NCBI GenBank assembly: GCA_050732635.1 | Contig: JBOHRE010000001.1 | Span: 40,651-104,650 of the forward strand | Reading direction: 5' to 3' | DNA length: 64,000 nt | From: JBOHRE01 sp050732635 | GTDB lineage: Bacteria > Gemmatimonadota > Gemmatimonadetes > Longimicrobiales > RSA9 | Shown: piece after piece, positions 52,154-63,535 of the stretch | Numbering within the stretch: the first letter of the stretch is position 1 | Layout: each line of letters begins with the position of its first letter | The notes under the pieces: model-generated | Told to the model about the DNA's origin: nothing | Seen by the model: the letters and a program-made list of their open reading frames with translations, nothing else | Database searches by the model: none | Made by a program: the position numbers and the translations under genes

Positions 52154-54646
52154 TCAAAAGACCGGACCGAACTTGAAGTGGAGCTGCCAACCGGGCTCCG
52201 GCTTGTCGAATCCGTACGCGAAGTCCAGCCCGAGTGGACCGAACGGCGTCACCAGTGTCGCGCCCAGGCCAGCGCCGCGGAACAGCCGCGTCGGATTGAT
52301 GGCCGCAGGATCGCTCCACACATTGCCCGCATCGTAGAACAGTGCGGCCGACAGATTGTCGTTCAGCCGCACCGCATACTCGGCGCTCAGTCGGAGGAAC
52401 GCATCCCCCAACCGCGACTCCAACGGGAGCGTCGATCGATCGCGGTCGAAATAACCCAGAGGCGTAATGGTGGTTTCGTCATAGCCGCGCAGCGCATTGC
52501 CGAACTGCACGCCGCCCATCCAGAAGCGCTCGAAGGGAAACCGCGACGGGTCGCCGACAATGGCGCCGATCTCAGCGTTCAGCCCAAGCGTGAAGCGAAT
52601 CGGTCTCGAACCCGGCTGCTCGCCGCCCACGGAGGCAACCGGCACGTACCAGCTGCCGGACGCCTCGTACTTCTGGAAGTCGCCGTCGCCGCCGAGCGGC
52701 CCGCCCGTCAGGCCGATCTGGACCTCGTGTCGTGTGCCCGCCGTCGGAAACAGCGGATGGTCCAGCGTCGTCCGCGTCACGCCGAAGCTCAACGTGCTCT
52801 GCAGTGCGTCCGGTAGCTGGAACAATGAGGTCGTTTCGTTCGCCTCGAAGTTCCGATACTGCGTGTTCACGACGGCGTAGCCGATGAACGCGCGGCTGAA
52901 CCGATCGTGCGGCATCGGGAAACCAAAACGGGCCGATGTACCGGTGCGCCGGTACTCGCCCTCACTGAATCGGAACGCCTGACCGAAGCTGTTGCGTGCG
53001 CTGAATACCGAAAGCGAACCGCTATACAGCGAGCCCAGGATCGATGGGTCGCTATAGCTCGCCTCGAAGTTGTTCGTGTACCGACCGAACTCCCAGCGGA
53101 GATGCCCCGACTTCGCCTGACCGAACAGGTTCGGCTGGTCGTACCCCAGGAACCCCGAGAGTCCGCCGTAGCCACCGATTGCCGTGCCGAAATTCACCGA
53201 TCCGGTCTGCTTCTCTTTCACCTCGAAGGTGACGTTCACATCGCCGTCGTCGGTCGGCTCGATGTTCGGCGTCGGCATCGGCGTTTCGAAGAAGCCGAGG
53301 CCGCTGATCGACTGGTAACTCTGCACGAGCGCCTCTTCGCTGTACACGTCGCCCGGCAGCAGCAGAATCTTGTCCCGGATCACGCTCTCATGCGTGAACG
53401 TGTTGCCCACGATCGTGATGCGATTGACGTAGGCCGGGTCACCCTCGACGATACGCCACGCCACTTCGACCGCCGGCCGACCGTCGGTCGTCATCGTCTT
53501 TTCGACCACCGGCTCGACCTGTGCATACAGATACCCATAATTGTTGTACAGCTGACGGACCTGCTGCGTGGCACTTTCGAAGGCGCTGCGGTCGAACGGT
53601 GTTTCAACGCGCTGCGTCGGTGAGCGCCGCAACCCGAGATTGCTGAGGAGCCCGCCGCGCGGCATCTCGAAGTAGCGTTCGAGCTCGGCGGTGGCGAAAC
53701 GTCGGTTGCCCACGACCTCGAACTCGGACAGCACGTATTGCGGACCCTCCGCGACGTTGACGACGAGCCGCGCTTTGCCTGTTTCCGGGTCGACGACGAG
53801 GCTGTCGCCGGTCACGACGAAGTCGATATGGCCCTGCGCGCCGTAGAGCTGAGGCAGTGTTTCCCTGAGATCACGGCGCACCTGCTCTTCGTCGAATCGA
53901 CCCTGCCGGAACCAGAAGAATCCCTCCTCCCGTGTCGACATTGCGTCGCGCAGGGCCTCGTCGGAGAACACCTCGTTGCCCTCGAAGACGATGTCGGCGA
54001 TCGCGACGCGCTGCCCCTCGGCCACGTCGAAGACCAGGCGGTGTTCGCCCGGCCGGTTCGGCAGCTCTTCGAGGCGGTGGTCGATGCTCTGGACCCAGAT
54101 ACCCTTGTCGGCCAGCAGCTCGCGCGTCGCCGCCTTGGCCGCCTCGACCTTTGCGGGCTGCAGCGGCTGACCGGCCTCTAGCCCGACCGTATCGCGCACG
54201 GTGCCCGCGCTGACGTTCTCGAGCCCGCGGAACTCGATCGCCGCCACGTAGGGTCGCTCGGCTACCCTGATCACCAGCTCCACTGGCTCGTCCGGCGTGG
54301 TCGGCGTGGCGCCTGACAGCACCTGTACATCGCTGAACTGACCGAGGGCCCACACGCGATGCGTCGCGCGCTGAATGTCGCGGTAGTCGATCCGCTGCCC
54401 GGGCCTGATTCCGGCGGCCGACAGGATGACCTCCGGTCGCACACGCACATTACCCTCGATCCGCACGGTGTCGACCAGGACGCGACTGTCGAGCTGCACG
54501 GGATCCTGCGCTGCCGTGGCGCTCGGCAGGAGCAGCAGCACGACCGCCGCTGCGCCCGTCAGCCCCTTCGTGACGCGCCCCCGGAGCCACCGGCGTCGTG
54601 CCGGCACGCCCACGGGGGACGTCGTCCTCTGACTCTGGGCCCGCAC
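52154..54646 (-). CDS. bamA: Outer membrane protein assembly factor BamA
   Basis: Essential Omp85 insertase. 830 aa: signal peptide (LTGAAAVVLLLLPSATAAQ), five POTRA domains (for example VDTVRIEGNVRVRPEVILSAAGIRPGQRI, VNRITIVGNTFTHESVIRD, cited in part), and a barrel containing FWMGGVQFGNALRGYDE, equivalent to the VRGF loop, and ending in LHFKFGPVF. The GTG at 54646 follows the clpC stop by 1 nt; in-frame GTG codons a few residues later are also possible. It is the main BamA; the Omp85 protein at 6-8 kb is the TamA-like one. Confidence 0.96.
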   Translation of the reverse strand: MRAQSQRTTSPVGVPARRRWLRGRVTKGLTGAAAVVLLLLPSATAAQDPVQLDSRVLVDTVRIEGNVRVRPEVILSAAGIRPGQRIDYRDIQRATHRVWALGQFSDVQVLSGATPTTPDEPVELVIRVAERPYVAAIEFRGLENVSAGTVRDTVGLEAGQPLQPAKVEAAKAATRELLADKGIWVQSIDHRLEELPNRPGEHRLVFDVAEGQRVAIADIVFEGNEVFSDEALRDAMSTREEGFFWFRQGRFDEEQVRRDLRETLPQLYGAQGHIDFVVTGDSLVVDPETGKARLVVNVAEGPQYVLSEFEVVGNRRFATAELERYFEMPRGGLLSNLGLRRSPTQRVETPFDRSAFESATQQVRQLYNNYGYLYAQVEPVVEKTMTTDGRPAVEVAWRIVEGDPAYVNRITIVGNTFTHESVIRDKILLLPGDVYSEEALVQSYQSISGLGFFETPMPTPNIEPTDDGDVNVTFEVKEKQTGSVNFGTAIGGYGGLSGFLGYDQPNLFGQAKSGHLRWEFGRYTNNFEASYSDPSILGSLYSGSLSVFSARNSFGQAFRFSEGEYRRTGTSARFGFPMPHDRFSRAFIGYAVVNTQYRNFEANETTSLFQLPDALQSTLSFGVTRTTLDHPLFPTAGTRHEVQIGLTGGPLGGDGDFQKYEASGSWYVPVASVGGEQPGSRPIRFTLGLNAEIGAIVGDPSRFPFERFWMGGVQFGNALRGYDETTITPLGYFDRDRSTLPLESRLGDAFLRLSAEYAVRLNDNLSAALFYDAGNVWSDPAAINPTRLFRGAGLGATLVTPFGPLGLDFAYGFDKPEPGWQLHFKFGPVF

Positions 54647-54647
54647 G

Positions 54648-57131
<2,484 letters not shown>

Positions 57132-57161
57132 GGATTCCCTCGATTGCGGCGACGTCTCGTA

Positions 57162-58280
57162 CTACAGGGATTCACGGCCACCGTTCCGGGTGGCATCGGG
57201 TGACACGTCGCCCTCCGTCGCGAGGATGCGGCGGACATAAGCGGCGCGGTGAAGGTCGCTTTCATCGTCGGCCAAGCTGCGGCCGGCGGCCTGCTCCAGG
57301 TGAGCGGCCTGCGAATAGATCATGACCTTGTTGAGCGTGTATACACTGAGCCCGGGGAGCAGTTTCATGCTGACGCCGAGCCGCAGCCCGCTCAACAGAT
57401 TCATGACCTCCTCGAAGGAGAGGGTGCGCGCATAGCGCAGCAGTCCGTATGCCCGCCAGATCTTGTCCTCGATCACCGAGGGGGCGTCCCGCATCAGTAC
57501 ACTGCGTGCCTCGGTCTCGTACTGGATCACTTTCGAGGCAATGTTCTGGAGGTGATCGATCAGGTCCTCCTCGCTCTTGCCTAGCGTGGTCTGGTTCGAG
57601 ATCTGGAAAAAGTTCCCTACCACCTCCGACCCTTCGCCGTACAGCCCGCGGAACGTCAGACCCACCTGGTTGATCCCCTGGAGCACGCGGCCGATCTCCT
57701 TCGTGAGCACCAGCCCCGGCAGGTGGATCAGGATCGACGCCCGCAACCCGGTTCCCACATTCGTGGGACAGCTCGTGAGATAGCCGAATTCCGGGTGATA
57801 CGCGTACGCGAGCCGGCCGCCCAACTCCTCATCGACGGCGTCGACGACTCGATAGGCGTCCTGGAGCCGCAGCCCGGACAGCAGGCTCTGCAGCCGCAGA
57901 TGATCTTCCTCGTTGACCATGGCGCCCACGGCTTCGCTGGGCCCCAGGATCAAGCCAGCGCCGAGGTGGGGCACCGTGCCGTTTTCGGCGGCCATCTCGC
58001 GTGAGATCAGGTGTCGCTCGAGCAACACCTGGCGCCCGACCGGACTCAGCTTGTCGAGCTCGATCATGGTCCCGCCGCCCAGGCGACTGTCGCCGCGCGC
58101 TGCGTCGTGCACCTCATCGAGGATCCGCTCCCGCTCCCCTGGTCGGGACCGCCCCCCGAACGCATGCCCCTGCAGGTTGCGGGCGAGCCGGACCCGCGTG
58201 GACAGCACCACGTCCGCGTGCGGTCCGCTCGCGTCCAGCCAGCCGAGGCCGAAATCCGGGTGAGTCGCCAGGTCGAACAT
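57162..58280 (-). CDS. mcsB: Protein arginine kinase McsB
   Basis: Phosphagen-kinase-fold enzyme that phosphorylates arginines of damaged proteins and marks them for ClpCP. 372 aa: nucleotide-binding STRVRLARNLQGH near residue 27, CPTNVGTGLRASILIHLPGL around the catalytic Cys, and LTFRGLYGEGSEVVGNFFQISNQ. The C-terminal RAAYVRR fits the allosteric pArg pocket (RxRA type). It overlaps mcsA by one base (TGATG). The family's active-site layout looks complete. Confidence 0.95.
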   Translation of the reverse strand: MFDLATHPDFGLGWLDASGPHADVVLSTRVRLARNLQGHAFGGRSRPGERERILDEVHDAARGDSRLGGGTMIELDKLSPVGRQVLLERHLISREMAAENGTVPHLGAGLILGPSEAVGAMVNEEDHLRLQSLLSGLRLQDAYRVVDAVDEELGGRLAYAYHPEFGYLTSCPTNVGTGLRASILIHLPGLVLTKEIGRVLQGINQVGLTFRGLYGEGSEVVGNFFQISNQTTLGKSEEDLIDHLQNIASKVIQYETEARSVLMRDAPSVIEDKIWRAYGLLRYARTLSFEEVMNLLSGLRLGVSMKLLPGLSVYTLNKVMIYSQAAHLEQAAGRSLADDESDLHRAAYVRRILATEGDVSPDATRNGGRESL

Positions 58281-58783
58281 CAGGATGTCGCGGTCTCCAG
58301 CGCACGAATCTGGTCGCGTAGCTGCGCCGCTCGCTCGAAATCCTCGCCCTGGATCGCCTTGTCGAGCTTGCGGCGCAGCCCGGCCAGCCGCTCCTGCCGG
58401 TCGGCAAGCGTCGGGTCACCGGGCAGGTACACCTTGCCGACATGTTGGGTGCCGCCGTGAAGGCGCCGCAAGAGGCCACGCAGGTGCGCCTCGAACGTCG
58501 CGTAGCAGTGCGAGCAGCCGAGCCGGCCGCTCTTGCGGAACTCCTCGAGCTTCAGCCCACAGAACGCGCACGCTGCCGCGCTGGCCGCCGTCGCCTCTGC
58601 GCTGCTCCCCTTGCCCATCTGCGCCAGAAAGTCGCTCAACGGAAAGTTGCCGACGCTCGCCCCCGGCTCCAGCCCCTTTTCAGCAGCACACTCCTCGCAC
58701 AGATGAAACGTGGACATCTCGTTGTTCACGATCTGCGTCAGGTGTATGACCGCCTCACGGTTGCCACAATTATCGCACTGCAT
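58280..58783 (-). CDS. mcsA: McsB activator McsA
   Basis: Zinc-finger adaptor that activates McsB. Four CxxC pairs (CDNC, CEEC, CAFC, CSHC) form two zinc sites, and a C-terminal UVR-type helix pair (RRKLDKAIQGEDFERAAQLRDQIRALE) follows. ATG 58783 gives 167 aa starting MQCDNCGNREAVIHLTQ, the usual family start; a GTG two codons earlier is the alternative. In Bacillota ctsR precedes it; here lolD does, and no ctsR is seen. Confidence 0.93.
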   Translation of the reverse strand: MQCDNCGNREAVIHLTQIVNNEMSTFHLCEECAAEKGLEPGASVGNFPLSDFLAQMGKGSSAEATAASAAACAFCGLKLEEFRKSGRLGCSHCYATFEAHLRGLLRRLHGGTQHVGKVYLPGDPTLADRQERLAGLRRKLDKAIQGEDFERAAQLRDQIRALETATS

Positions 58784-58794
58784 AGCCACGGAGT

Positions 58795-59547
58795 TCAGCG
58801 ATGGGCCAGCGCATGCAGCCTGCCTTCCTTCAGCAGCAGAGTGCGATCCGCGCGATCCGCCAGTTCCTGGTTGTGCGTCGCAATTACCGTCGCAACGCGG
58901 CGCTTCTCCCGAAGTGCGAAAAAGAGGTCGTGGAGCCGCTCGCTCGTATGCGTGTCCAGGTTGCCGCTCGGCTCGTCGGCCAGCAGCAGCAGCGGCTCGT
59001 TCGCCAGCGCCCGGGCCACCGCGACACGCTGCTGTTCACCACCGCTGAGCTCGCCACTCTTGTGCTCCAGACGCTGACTCAGGCCCACCCTCTCGAGCAG
59101 CTCACGGGCCCGTGTATCCGCCGCCTGCTCGGCGATTCCCGCAATTCGCATCGGCATCATCACGTTTTCGAGGGCCGTAAACTCACGCAGCAGGTGGTGA
59201 AACTGGAAAACAAAGCCAATATGGGCGTTCCGCACGCGCGCGAGCTCGTGCTCCTCCAGCCGGTCCAGGCGCCGGCCGCCGACGCGGATTGCCCCGCTCG
59301 AAGCGCGGTCGAGCCCACCCAACAGGTGCAGCAACGTCGACTTCCCTGCCCCGCTCGCACCCACGATCGCGACCGATTCGCCGGCCGCAACGTCGATGTC
59401 TACCCCGTCGAGGACGCGCAGTTCGCTGCCGTCACCCCCGATATAACGCTTCTCGAGGCCGCGGGCCTCCAACAGCAGGTTCGGCCGCGCCGTCGCCGGG
59501 CTGGTCGACGCCTCGGTCGCCTGCGAGGCACGCAGCGGCTCAGTCAT
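58795..59547 (-). CDS. lolD: Lipoprotein-releasing ABC transporter ATPase LolD
   Basis: ATPase powering release of outer-membrane-destined lipoproteins. 250 aa from ATG 59547: Walker A GASGAGKST, signature LSGGEQQRVAVARAL, Walker B LLLLADEPSGNLD and the LolD/MacB-type FVFQFHHLLREFTALENVMMP motif. The start overlaps the lolC/E stop by 8 nt. Pairing with the FtsX-fold permease supports Lol rather than a macrolide exporter. Confidence 0.92.
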   Translation of the reverse strand: MTEPLRASQATEASTSPATARPNLLLEARGLEKRYIGGDGSELRVLDGVDIDVAAGESVAIVGASGAGKSTLLHLLGGLDRASSGAIRVGGRRLDRLEEHELARVRNAHIGFVFQFHHLLREFTALENVMMPMRIAGIAEQAADTRARELLERVGLSQRLEHKSGELSGGEQQRVAVARALANEPLLLLADEPSGNLDTHTSERLHDLFFALREKRRVATVIATHNQELADRADRTLLLKEGRLHALAHR

Positions 59548-60784
59548 GACGGATCGCGTCGACCGGCAGCAGCCGCGACGCCTGACGCGCCGGATAGATG
59601 GTGGCGGCAAAGGCGACACCGATGCTCGCCGTCAGGATCACCAGAAGATCCAGCGGCTGGAGCGCGACCGGCAGGCGATCGATGAAATAGACGTCGCCAG
59701 GCAGCGTGATGAACCGGTACCGGTCCAGCAGCCAGACGAGCAGCACGCCCGTCGCCGCACCCAGCATGGTACCGATGACTCCAATGGTCAGCCCTTGCAG
59801 CATGAAGATTCGCAGCACACCGGAGTCGGTCATGCCCATCGCCTTCAGGATCCCGATCTCGCGCGTCTTGTCGGTCACCACCATGATCAAGGTGCTGATG
59901 ATGTTGAAGGCGGCCACGACCACGATCAGGAACAGGATCAGCGCCATCGCGATCTTCTCCAGCTTCAGTGCGGAAAAAAGCGACGAGTTCAACGTGGTCC
60001 AGTCCTGCGTGTAGTAGATCGGGTCTAGAGCCGCCTCGATTCGTGCCCCCACCGCCGCAGCGCGCCACGGGTCCTCCACGTTCACCGCGATCCCGCTGAC
60101 CTGGTCGCTCAGGCCGAGGAGCTCCTGCACAGCCTCCAGCGGCGCGTACATGTTCTGCTCGTCGTACTCGTACATGCCGGTCGTGAAGGTGCCCGTCACT
60201 TCGAACGGCCGCATAACGGGGACCAGCTCGCCCAGCGGACCGGTCCGGATGTTCTCGCCGGCGATGACCGTGACCCCATCGCCCGGCAGCACGCCGATCC
60301 GCGTCGCCAGTCGGCTGCCGACGAGCATGCCGGGATCACCGGACTCAGTCGGCGCGAGCCCCAGCTCGCCCGCCTGAATCCGCCGCTGCACTTCGGTCAA
60401 TGGGGTCGCAGCGCTGGTCGCGTCGATCCCGTACAGCGTACCGAATTGCACGTATTCCCCGCTCGCGGTCACGCCGACCTGCGTCAGCACGAACGGCTCC
60501 GTCGCTACGACGCCGGGCACCTCGCGAACTCGCCGCAGCACCTCCGCCCAGCCGCTCATGCGGAATCCTGGCCCCTGTTGAAATACGTAGATGTGCGGAG
60601 TCGAGCCGAGAATCTTCGCCTGCAGGTCCTGTTGCAACCCGGTCATGACCGCGATCACGATGATCAGGGCGCTGACGCCGAGCAGGATGCCGGCGACGGC
60701 GATCAACGTGATCAACGACAGGAAGCGACCCTTTCGCCGCGAGGCGAGATACCGACGCGCGATGTACCATTCGAGACGTCGCAC
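59540..60784 (-). CDS. lolC: Lipoprotein-releasing permease LolC/LolE family
   Basis: A 414-residue inner membrane protein with four helices and an FtsX/MacB core: N-terminal WYIARRYLASRRKGRFLSLITLIAVAGILLGV (cited in part), the periplasmic domain between helices 1 and 2, and the C-terminal DKTREIGILKAMGMTDSGVLRIFMLQGL coupling-helix region. Only one permease gene is present, so a LolF-like homodimer is likely rather than LolC-LolE. It starts 5 nt after lysS. Confidence 0.92.
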   Translation of the reverse strand: MRRLEWYIARRYLASRRKGRFLSLITLIAVAGILLGVSALIIVIAVMTGLQQDLQAKILGSTPHIYVFQQGPGFRMSGWAEVLRRVREVPGVVATEPFVLTQVGVTASGEYVQFGTLYGIDATSAATPLTEVQRRIQAGELGLAPTESGDPGMLVGSRLATRIGVLPGDGVTVIAGENIRTGPLGELVPVMRPFEVTGTFTTGMYEYDEQNMYAPLEAVQELLGLSDQVSGIAVNVEDPWRAAAVGARIEAALDPIYYTQDWTTLNSSLFSALKLEKIAMALILFLIVVVAAFNIISTLIMVVTDKTREIGILKAMGMTDSGVLRIFMLQGLTIGVIGTMLGAATGVLLVWLLDRYRFITLPGDVYFIDRLPVALQPLDLLVILTASIGVAFAATIYPARQASRLLPVDAIRHD

Positions 60785-60789
60785 GCGTC

Positions 60790-62313
60790 TTACTCCGGTC
60801 GCATCGTGGGAAAGAGGATCACGTCCCGGATCGACGACTGGTCCGTCAACAGCATCACCAGGCGGTCGATGCCGATCCCTACGCCGCCCGTTGGCGGCAT
60901 GCCATACTCCAGCGCCCGGATGTAATCCTCATCCAACACCTGCGCCTCCTCGTCGCCACCCTCCCGCAAGGCCGCCTGCGCCGCGAAACGCTCCCGCTGA
61001 TCTACCGGATCGTTCAGCTCGCTGAACGCGTTGGCAATTTCGCGCCCTGCAATGAACAGCTCGAAGCGTTCCGCAAGGCCGGCATCGGTCCGATGAGGCT
61101 TCGCCAGCGGCGACAGCTCACGCGGATAGTCGACGATGAACACCGGCTGGCGCAGCGCTGGCTCGACGCGCCCCTTGAAGATCTCCTCCAGCAAGCGTGG
61201 CCGTGACAGCGAGTCCGCATCCGTGACCCCGACGGCGCGAGCCTGCTCGGCCAGCTCGGCGTACTCCAGATCGCGCACTCGCACGCCCGCCCGGGCTTCA
61301 ATGGCATCCTCGAAGCGCAGTCGCTCAAAGGGTGGCTCGAGCACGATCTCCTCGCCCTGGTACACGATCCGCGTACCACCGGTGGCCGCCATCGTCGCCG
61401 CCACGGTCAACTCCTCGACCAGTCGCATCATGTCCCCGTAGTCCGCGAACGCCTGATAGAGCTCCAGCATCGTGAACTCCGGGTTGTGCGTCCGGTCGAT
61501 CCCCTCGTTGCGGAAGTCCTTGCCCACCTCGTATACCCGCTCCAGGCCGCCGACGATCAGCCGCTTCAGGTACAGCTCGTCGGCGATCCGCAGGAATAGG
61601 GGGATGTCCAGAGCGTGATGATGCGTGCGAAACGGGCGTGCGGACGCGCCGCCGTAAAGGGGCTGCAAGACAGGCGTTTCCACCTCCACGAAGCCGCGTG
61701 CGTCGAGGAACGCACGCAGTGCGGTAATCACACGCGCGCGCGCGAGGAAGACCTGCCGCACTTCGGGATTCACGGCGAGATCCGCGTAGCGCTGGCGGTA
61801 TCGCTGTTCCACATCGGCGATGCCGCTGTGCAGCTGTCGCTGGCCGGTCGCTGGATCGACCTCCTCCTTGCCGAGCGGCAGAGGTCGGACGGATTTGGCG
61901 AGGAGCTGGTGGTCCCGGACGCGAACCGTCACTTCGCCCAGGCGTGTGCGGAACAGGGAGCCCTCGACCCCCAGCCAATCACCCAGATCCAACAGGGTGA
62001 GGCGCTCGAACGCCTCCGGGCCGAGCTCATCGAGTTGGAAGTACAGCTGGATCTTGCCTTCCCGGTCGGCGAGATCGGCAAAGACCGACTTGCCGTGTGT
62101 GCGCAGCGCGGTCAGCCGTCCGGCGACGCGCACCTGCGCCCCGGCGCCGTCGCTACCGAGTGCTGTCTCGCGCTCCGCTCGTTCGAAGAGAAGCCGCGCC
62201 GACGCCGTATCGTGCGTTCGCTCGTACCGGTACGCGTAAGCCGGCACGCCGCGCCGCCCGAGCTCGGCAAGCTTACCTTCGCGCGATTGCAGGACGTGGC
62301 TGCGGCTCTCCAT
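60790..62313 (-). CDS. lysS: Lysyl-tRNA synthetase, class II
   Basis: 507 aa with an N-terminal OB-fold anticodon-binding domain (VRVAGRLTALRTHGKSVFADL) and the class II catalytic core: motif 1 in ARARVITALRAFLDARGFVEVETPVLQP, motif 2 FRNEGIDRTHNPEFTMLELYQAFADY and motif 3 GVGIGIDRLVML (cited in part). It lies 4 nt after prfB, the widespread prfB-lysS pair. Confidence 0.97.
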   Translation of the reverse strand: MESRSHVLQSREGKLAELGRRGVPAYAYRYERTHDTASARLLFERAERETALGSDGAGAQVRVAGRLTALRTHGKSVFADLADREGKIQLYFQLDELGPEAFERLTLLDLGDWLGVEGSLFRTRLGEVTVRVRDHQLLAKSVRPLPLGKEEVDPATGQRQLHSGIADVEQRYRQRYADLAVNPEVRQVFLARARVITALRAFLDARGFVEVETPVLQPLYGGASARPFRTHHHALDIPLFLRIADELYLKRLIVGGLERVYEVGKDFRNEGIDRTHNPEFTMLELYQAFADYGDMMRLVEELTVAATMAATGGTRIVYQGEEIVLEPPFERLRFEDAIEARAGVRVRDLEYAELAEQARAVGVTDADSLSRPRLLEEIFKGRVEPALRQPVFIVDYPRELSPLAKPHRTDAGLAERFELFIAGREIANAFSELNDPVDQRERFAAQAALREGGDEEAQVLDEDYIRALEYGMPPTGGVGIGIDRLVMLLTDQSSIRDVILFPTMRPE

Positions 62314-62317
62314 CCTC

Positions 62318-63440
62318 TCAGACCGCTCGTGCCCCGAAGGCCTTCAGATAGCCTTCGATGAACGGGTCCAGGTCACCGTCCATTACCCGTTGGACGTCAC
62401 CGACCTTGAGGTCCGACCGATGGTCGGTCACCATCGTGTAGGGCTGAAAGACGTAGGACCGGATCTGGTTGCCCCAGGAGATGTCCGTCTTCTGCGCCTC
62501 CAGCTTGTCACGTTCGGCCGCCCGTTGCTCCAGCTCGCGTTGATACAAGGCCGCCTTCAGCATCTTCATCGCCGTCGCCTTGTTCTTGAACTGGCTACGC
62601 TCGCTTTGGCACGAGACCACCACATTCGTCGGCAGGTGCGTGATGCGGACCGCCGAGCTCGTCTTGTTGACGTGCTGGCCGCCGGCGCCCGATGCGCGAA
62701 ACGTGTCGACGCGCAAATCGCCTTCATCGATCTCGATCTCGATCTCGTCGTCGACCACAGGATACACGAAGACACTCGCAAACGACGTATGACGCCGGCT
62801 CTGCGCGTCGAACGGTGAGATGCGCACAAGGCGATGGACGCCCTTTTCTGCCTTGAGGTAGCCGTAGGCGTAGCGTCCCCGGATCTCCAGCGTCGCGCTC
62901 TTGATTCCCGCCTCCTCGCCCTCCACCCGGTCGAGCAGCTCGACCGCGAAGCCATGTCGCTCCGCCCAGCGCGTGTACATGCGCAGCAGCATCTCCGCCC
63001 AGTCCTGCGATTCCGTGCCGCCCGCTCCCGGATGAATCGTCAGCAGGGCGTCACGGTGATCGTCCGTGCCGCGCAGCATGTTGCGGAGCTCGAGTTGCTC
63101 GATCCCGCTCTCCAGCGCCCGCACTTCTCGCGACCATTCCTCTTCGAGCGCGACGTCGGCTTCGACGGCGAGCAAGTCACCGAGCTCCTTGAGCTGCTGT
63201 GCTTGGCGCCAGAGCCCCTCCCACGGCTCGATCCAGCTCTTGAGCTCCTTGACCTCTTGGATCACAGCGCGCGTCGCGTGCGTGGCATCCCAGAACTCGG
63301 GCGCCGCCATGCGGGCCTCGAGCTGGCTCAGGCGGTCGCGTTTCGTCGCCAGGTCAAAGGTAGCCTCCCAGCGCGTCGATGCGCTCGAGCTGTTCGGCAA
63401 GAAGCTCCTGCATCTCCGTCAGCATGTGTCGTTCACTCAT
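62318..63440 (-). CDS. prfB: Peptide chain release factor 2, with programmed +1 frameshift
   Basis: RF2, which reads UGA and UAA stops. Translation begins at ATG 63440 (MSERHMLTEM...), meets an in-frame TGA at 63354-63356 after 28 codons, and continues by +1 shift to the long frame ending at 62318, giving about 373 aa. The SPF tripeptide is in ISPFDAQSRRHTSF and the hydrolysis motif in GAGGQHVNKTSSAVRITH. The longer frame alone has no natural start that includes the conserved N-terminus. Autoregulated: low RF2 favours the shift. It leads the long minus-strand run. Confidence 0.95.
63354..63369 (-). promoter_or_regulatory. prfB programmed +1 frameshift signal
   Basis: Minus-strand GGGAGGC, TAC, CTT TGA C: a Shine-Dalgarno-like GGAGG, then the slippery CTT codon with the in-frame TGA and a following C. 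Order and spacing match the E. coli prfB signal (AGGGGG, TAT, CTT TGA C). The ribosome pauses at TGA and slips so that GAC is the next codon. Confidence 0.95.
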
Positions 63441-63451
63441 AGGTAAACCAA

Positions 63452-63475
63452 GGGGCCGTCCGGGTGGACGGCCCC
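63452..63475 (-). promoter_or_regulatory. Leader hairpin before prfB
   Basis: GGGGCCGTCC and GGACGGCCCC form a perfect 10-bp stem with a 4-nt loop, ending 11 nt before the prfB ATG; on the minus strand TTGGTTTA follows, a weak U-tract. It lies downstream of the predicted prfB promoter, so it is within the leader and may act as an attenuator or block the start region, or it may terminate the upstream gene. Confidence 0.55.
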
Positions 63476-63491
63476 AGAGAAGCAACCGTTC

Positions 63492-63520
63492 AATATAGCC
63501 GGCTCGTACCGGTGTGACAA
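63492..63520 (-). promoter_or_regulatory. Putative sigma70 promoter of the prfB-lysS run
   Basis: Minus-strand TTGTCA, 17 bp, TATATT: 5/6 matches in both boxes at ideal spacing, the best promoter match found in the window. Predicted start near 63485 gives a leader of about 45 nt before the prfB ATG, containing the hairpin at 63452-63475. Confidence 0.6.
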
Positions 63521-63535
63521 CGGCGTAAGCCGTGG

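Noticed and set aside
58784..58800. A CtsR-type operator before mcsA
   Set aside because: Only 5-11 nt separate lolD and mcsA, leaving no room for a promoter with an operator; no ctsR-like gene is nearby.
63354..63440. prfB read as truncated or as a pseudogene because of the in-frame TGA after 28 codons
   Set aside because: The CTT TGA C with an upstream GGAGG is the known programmed +1 frameshift of RF2 genes.
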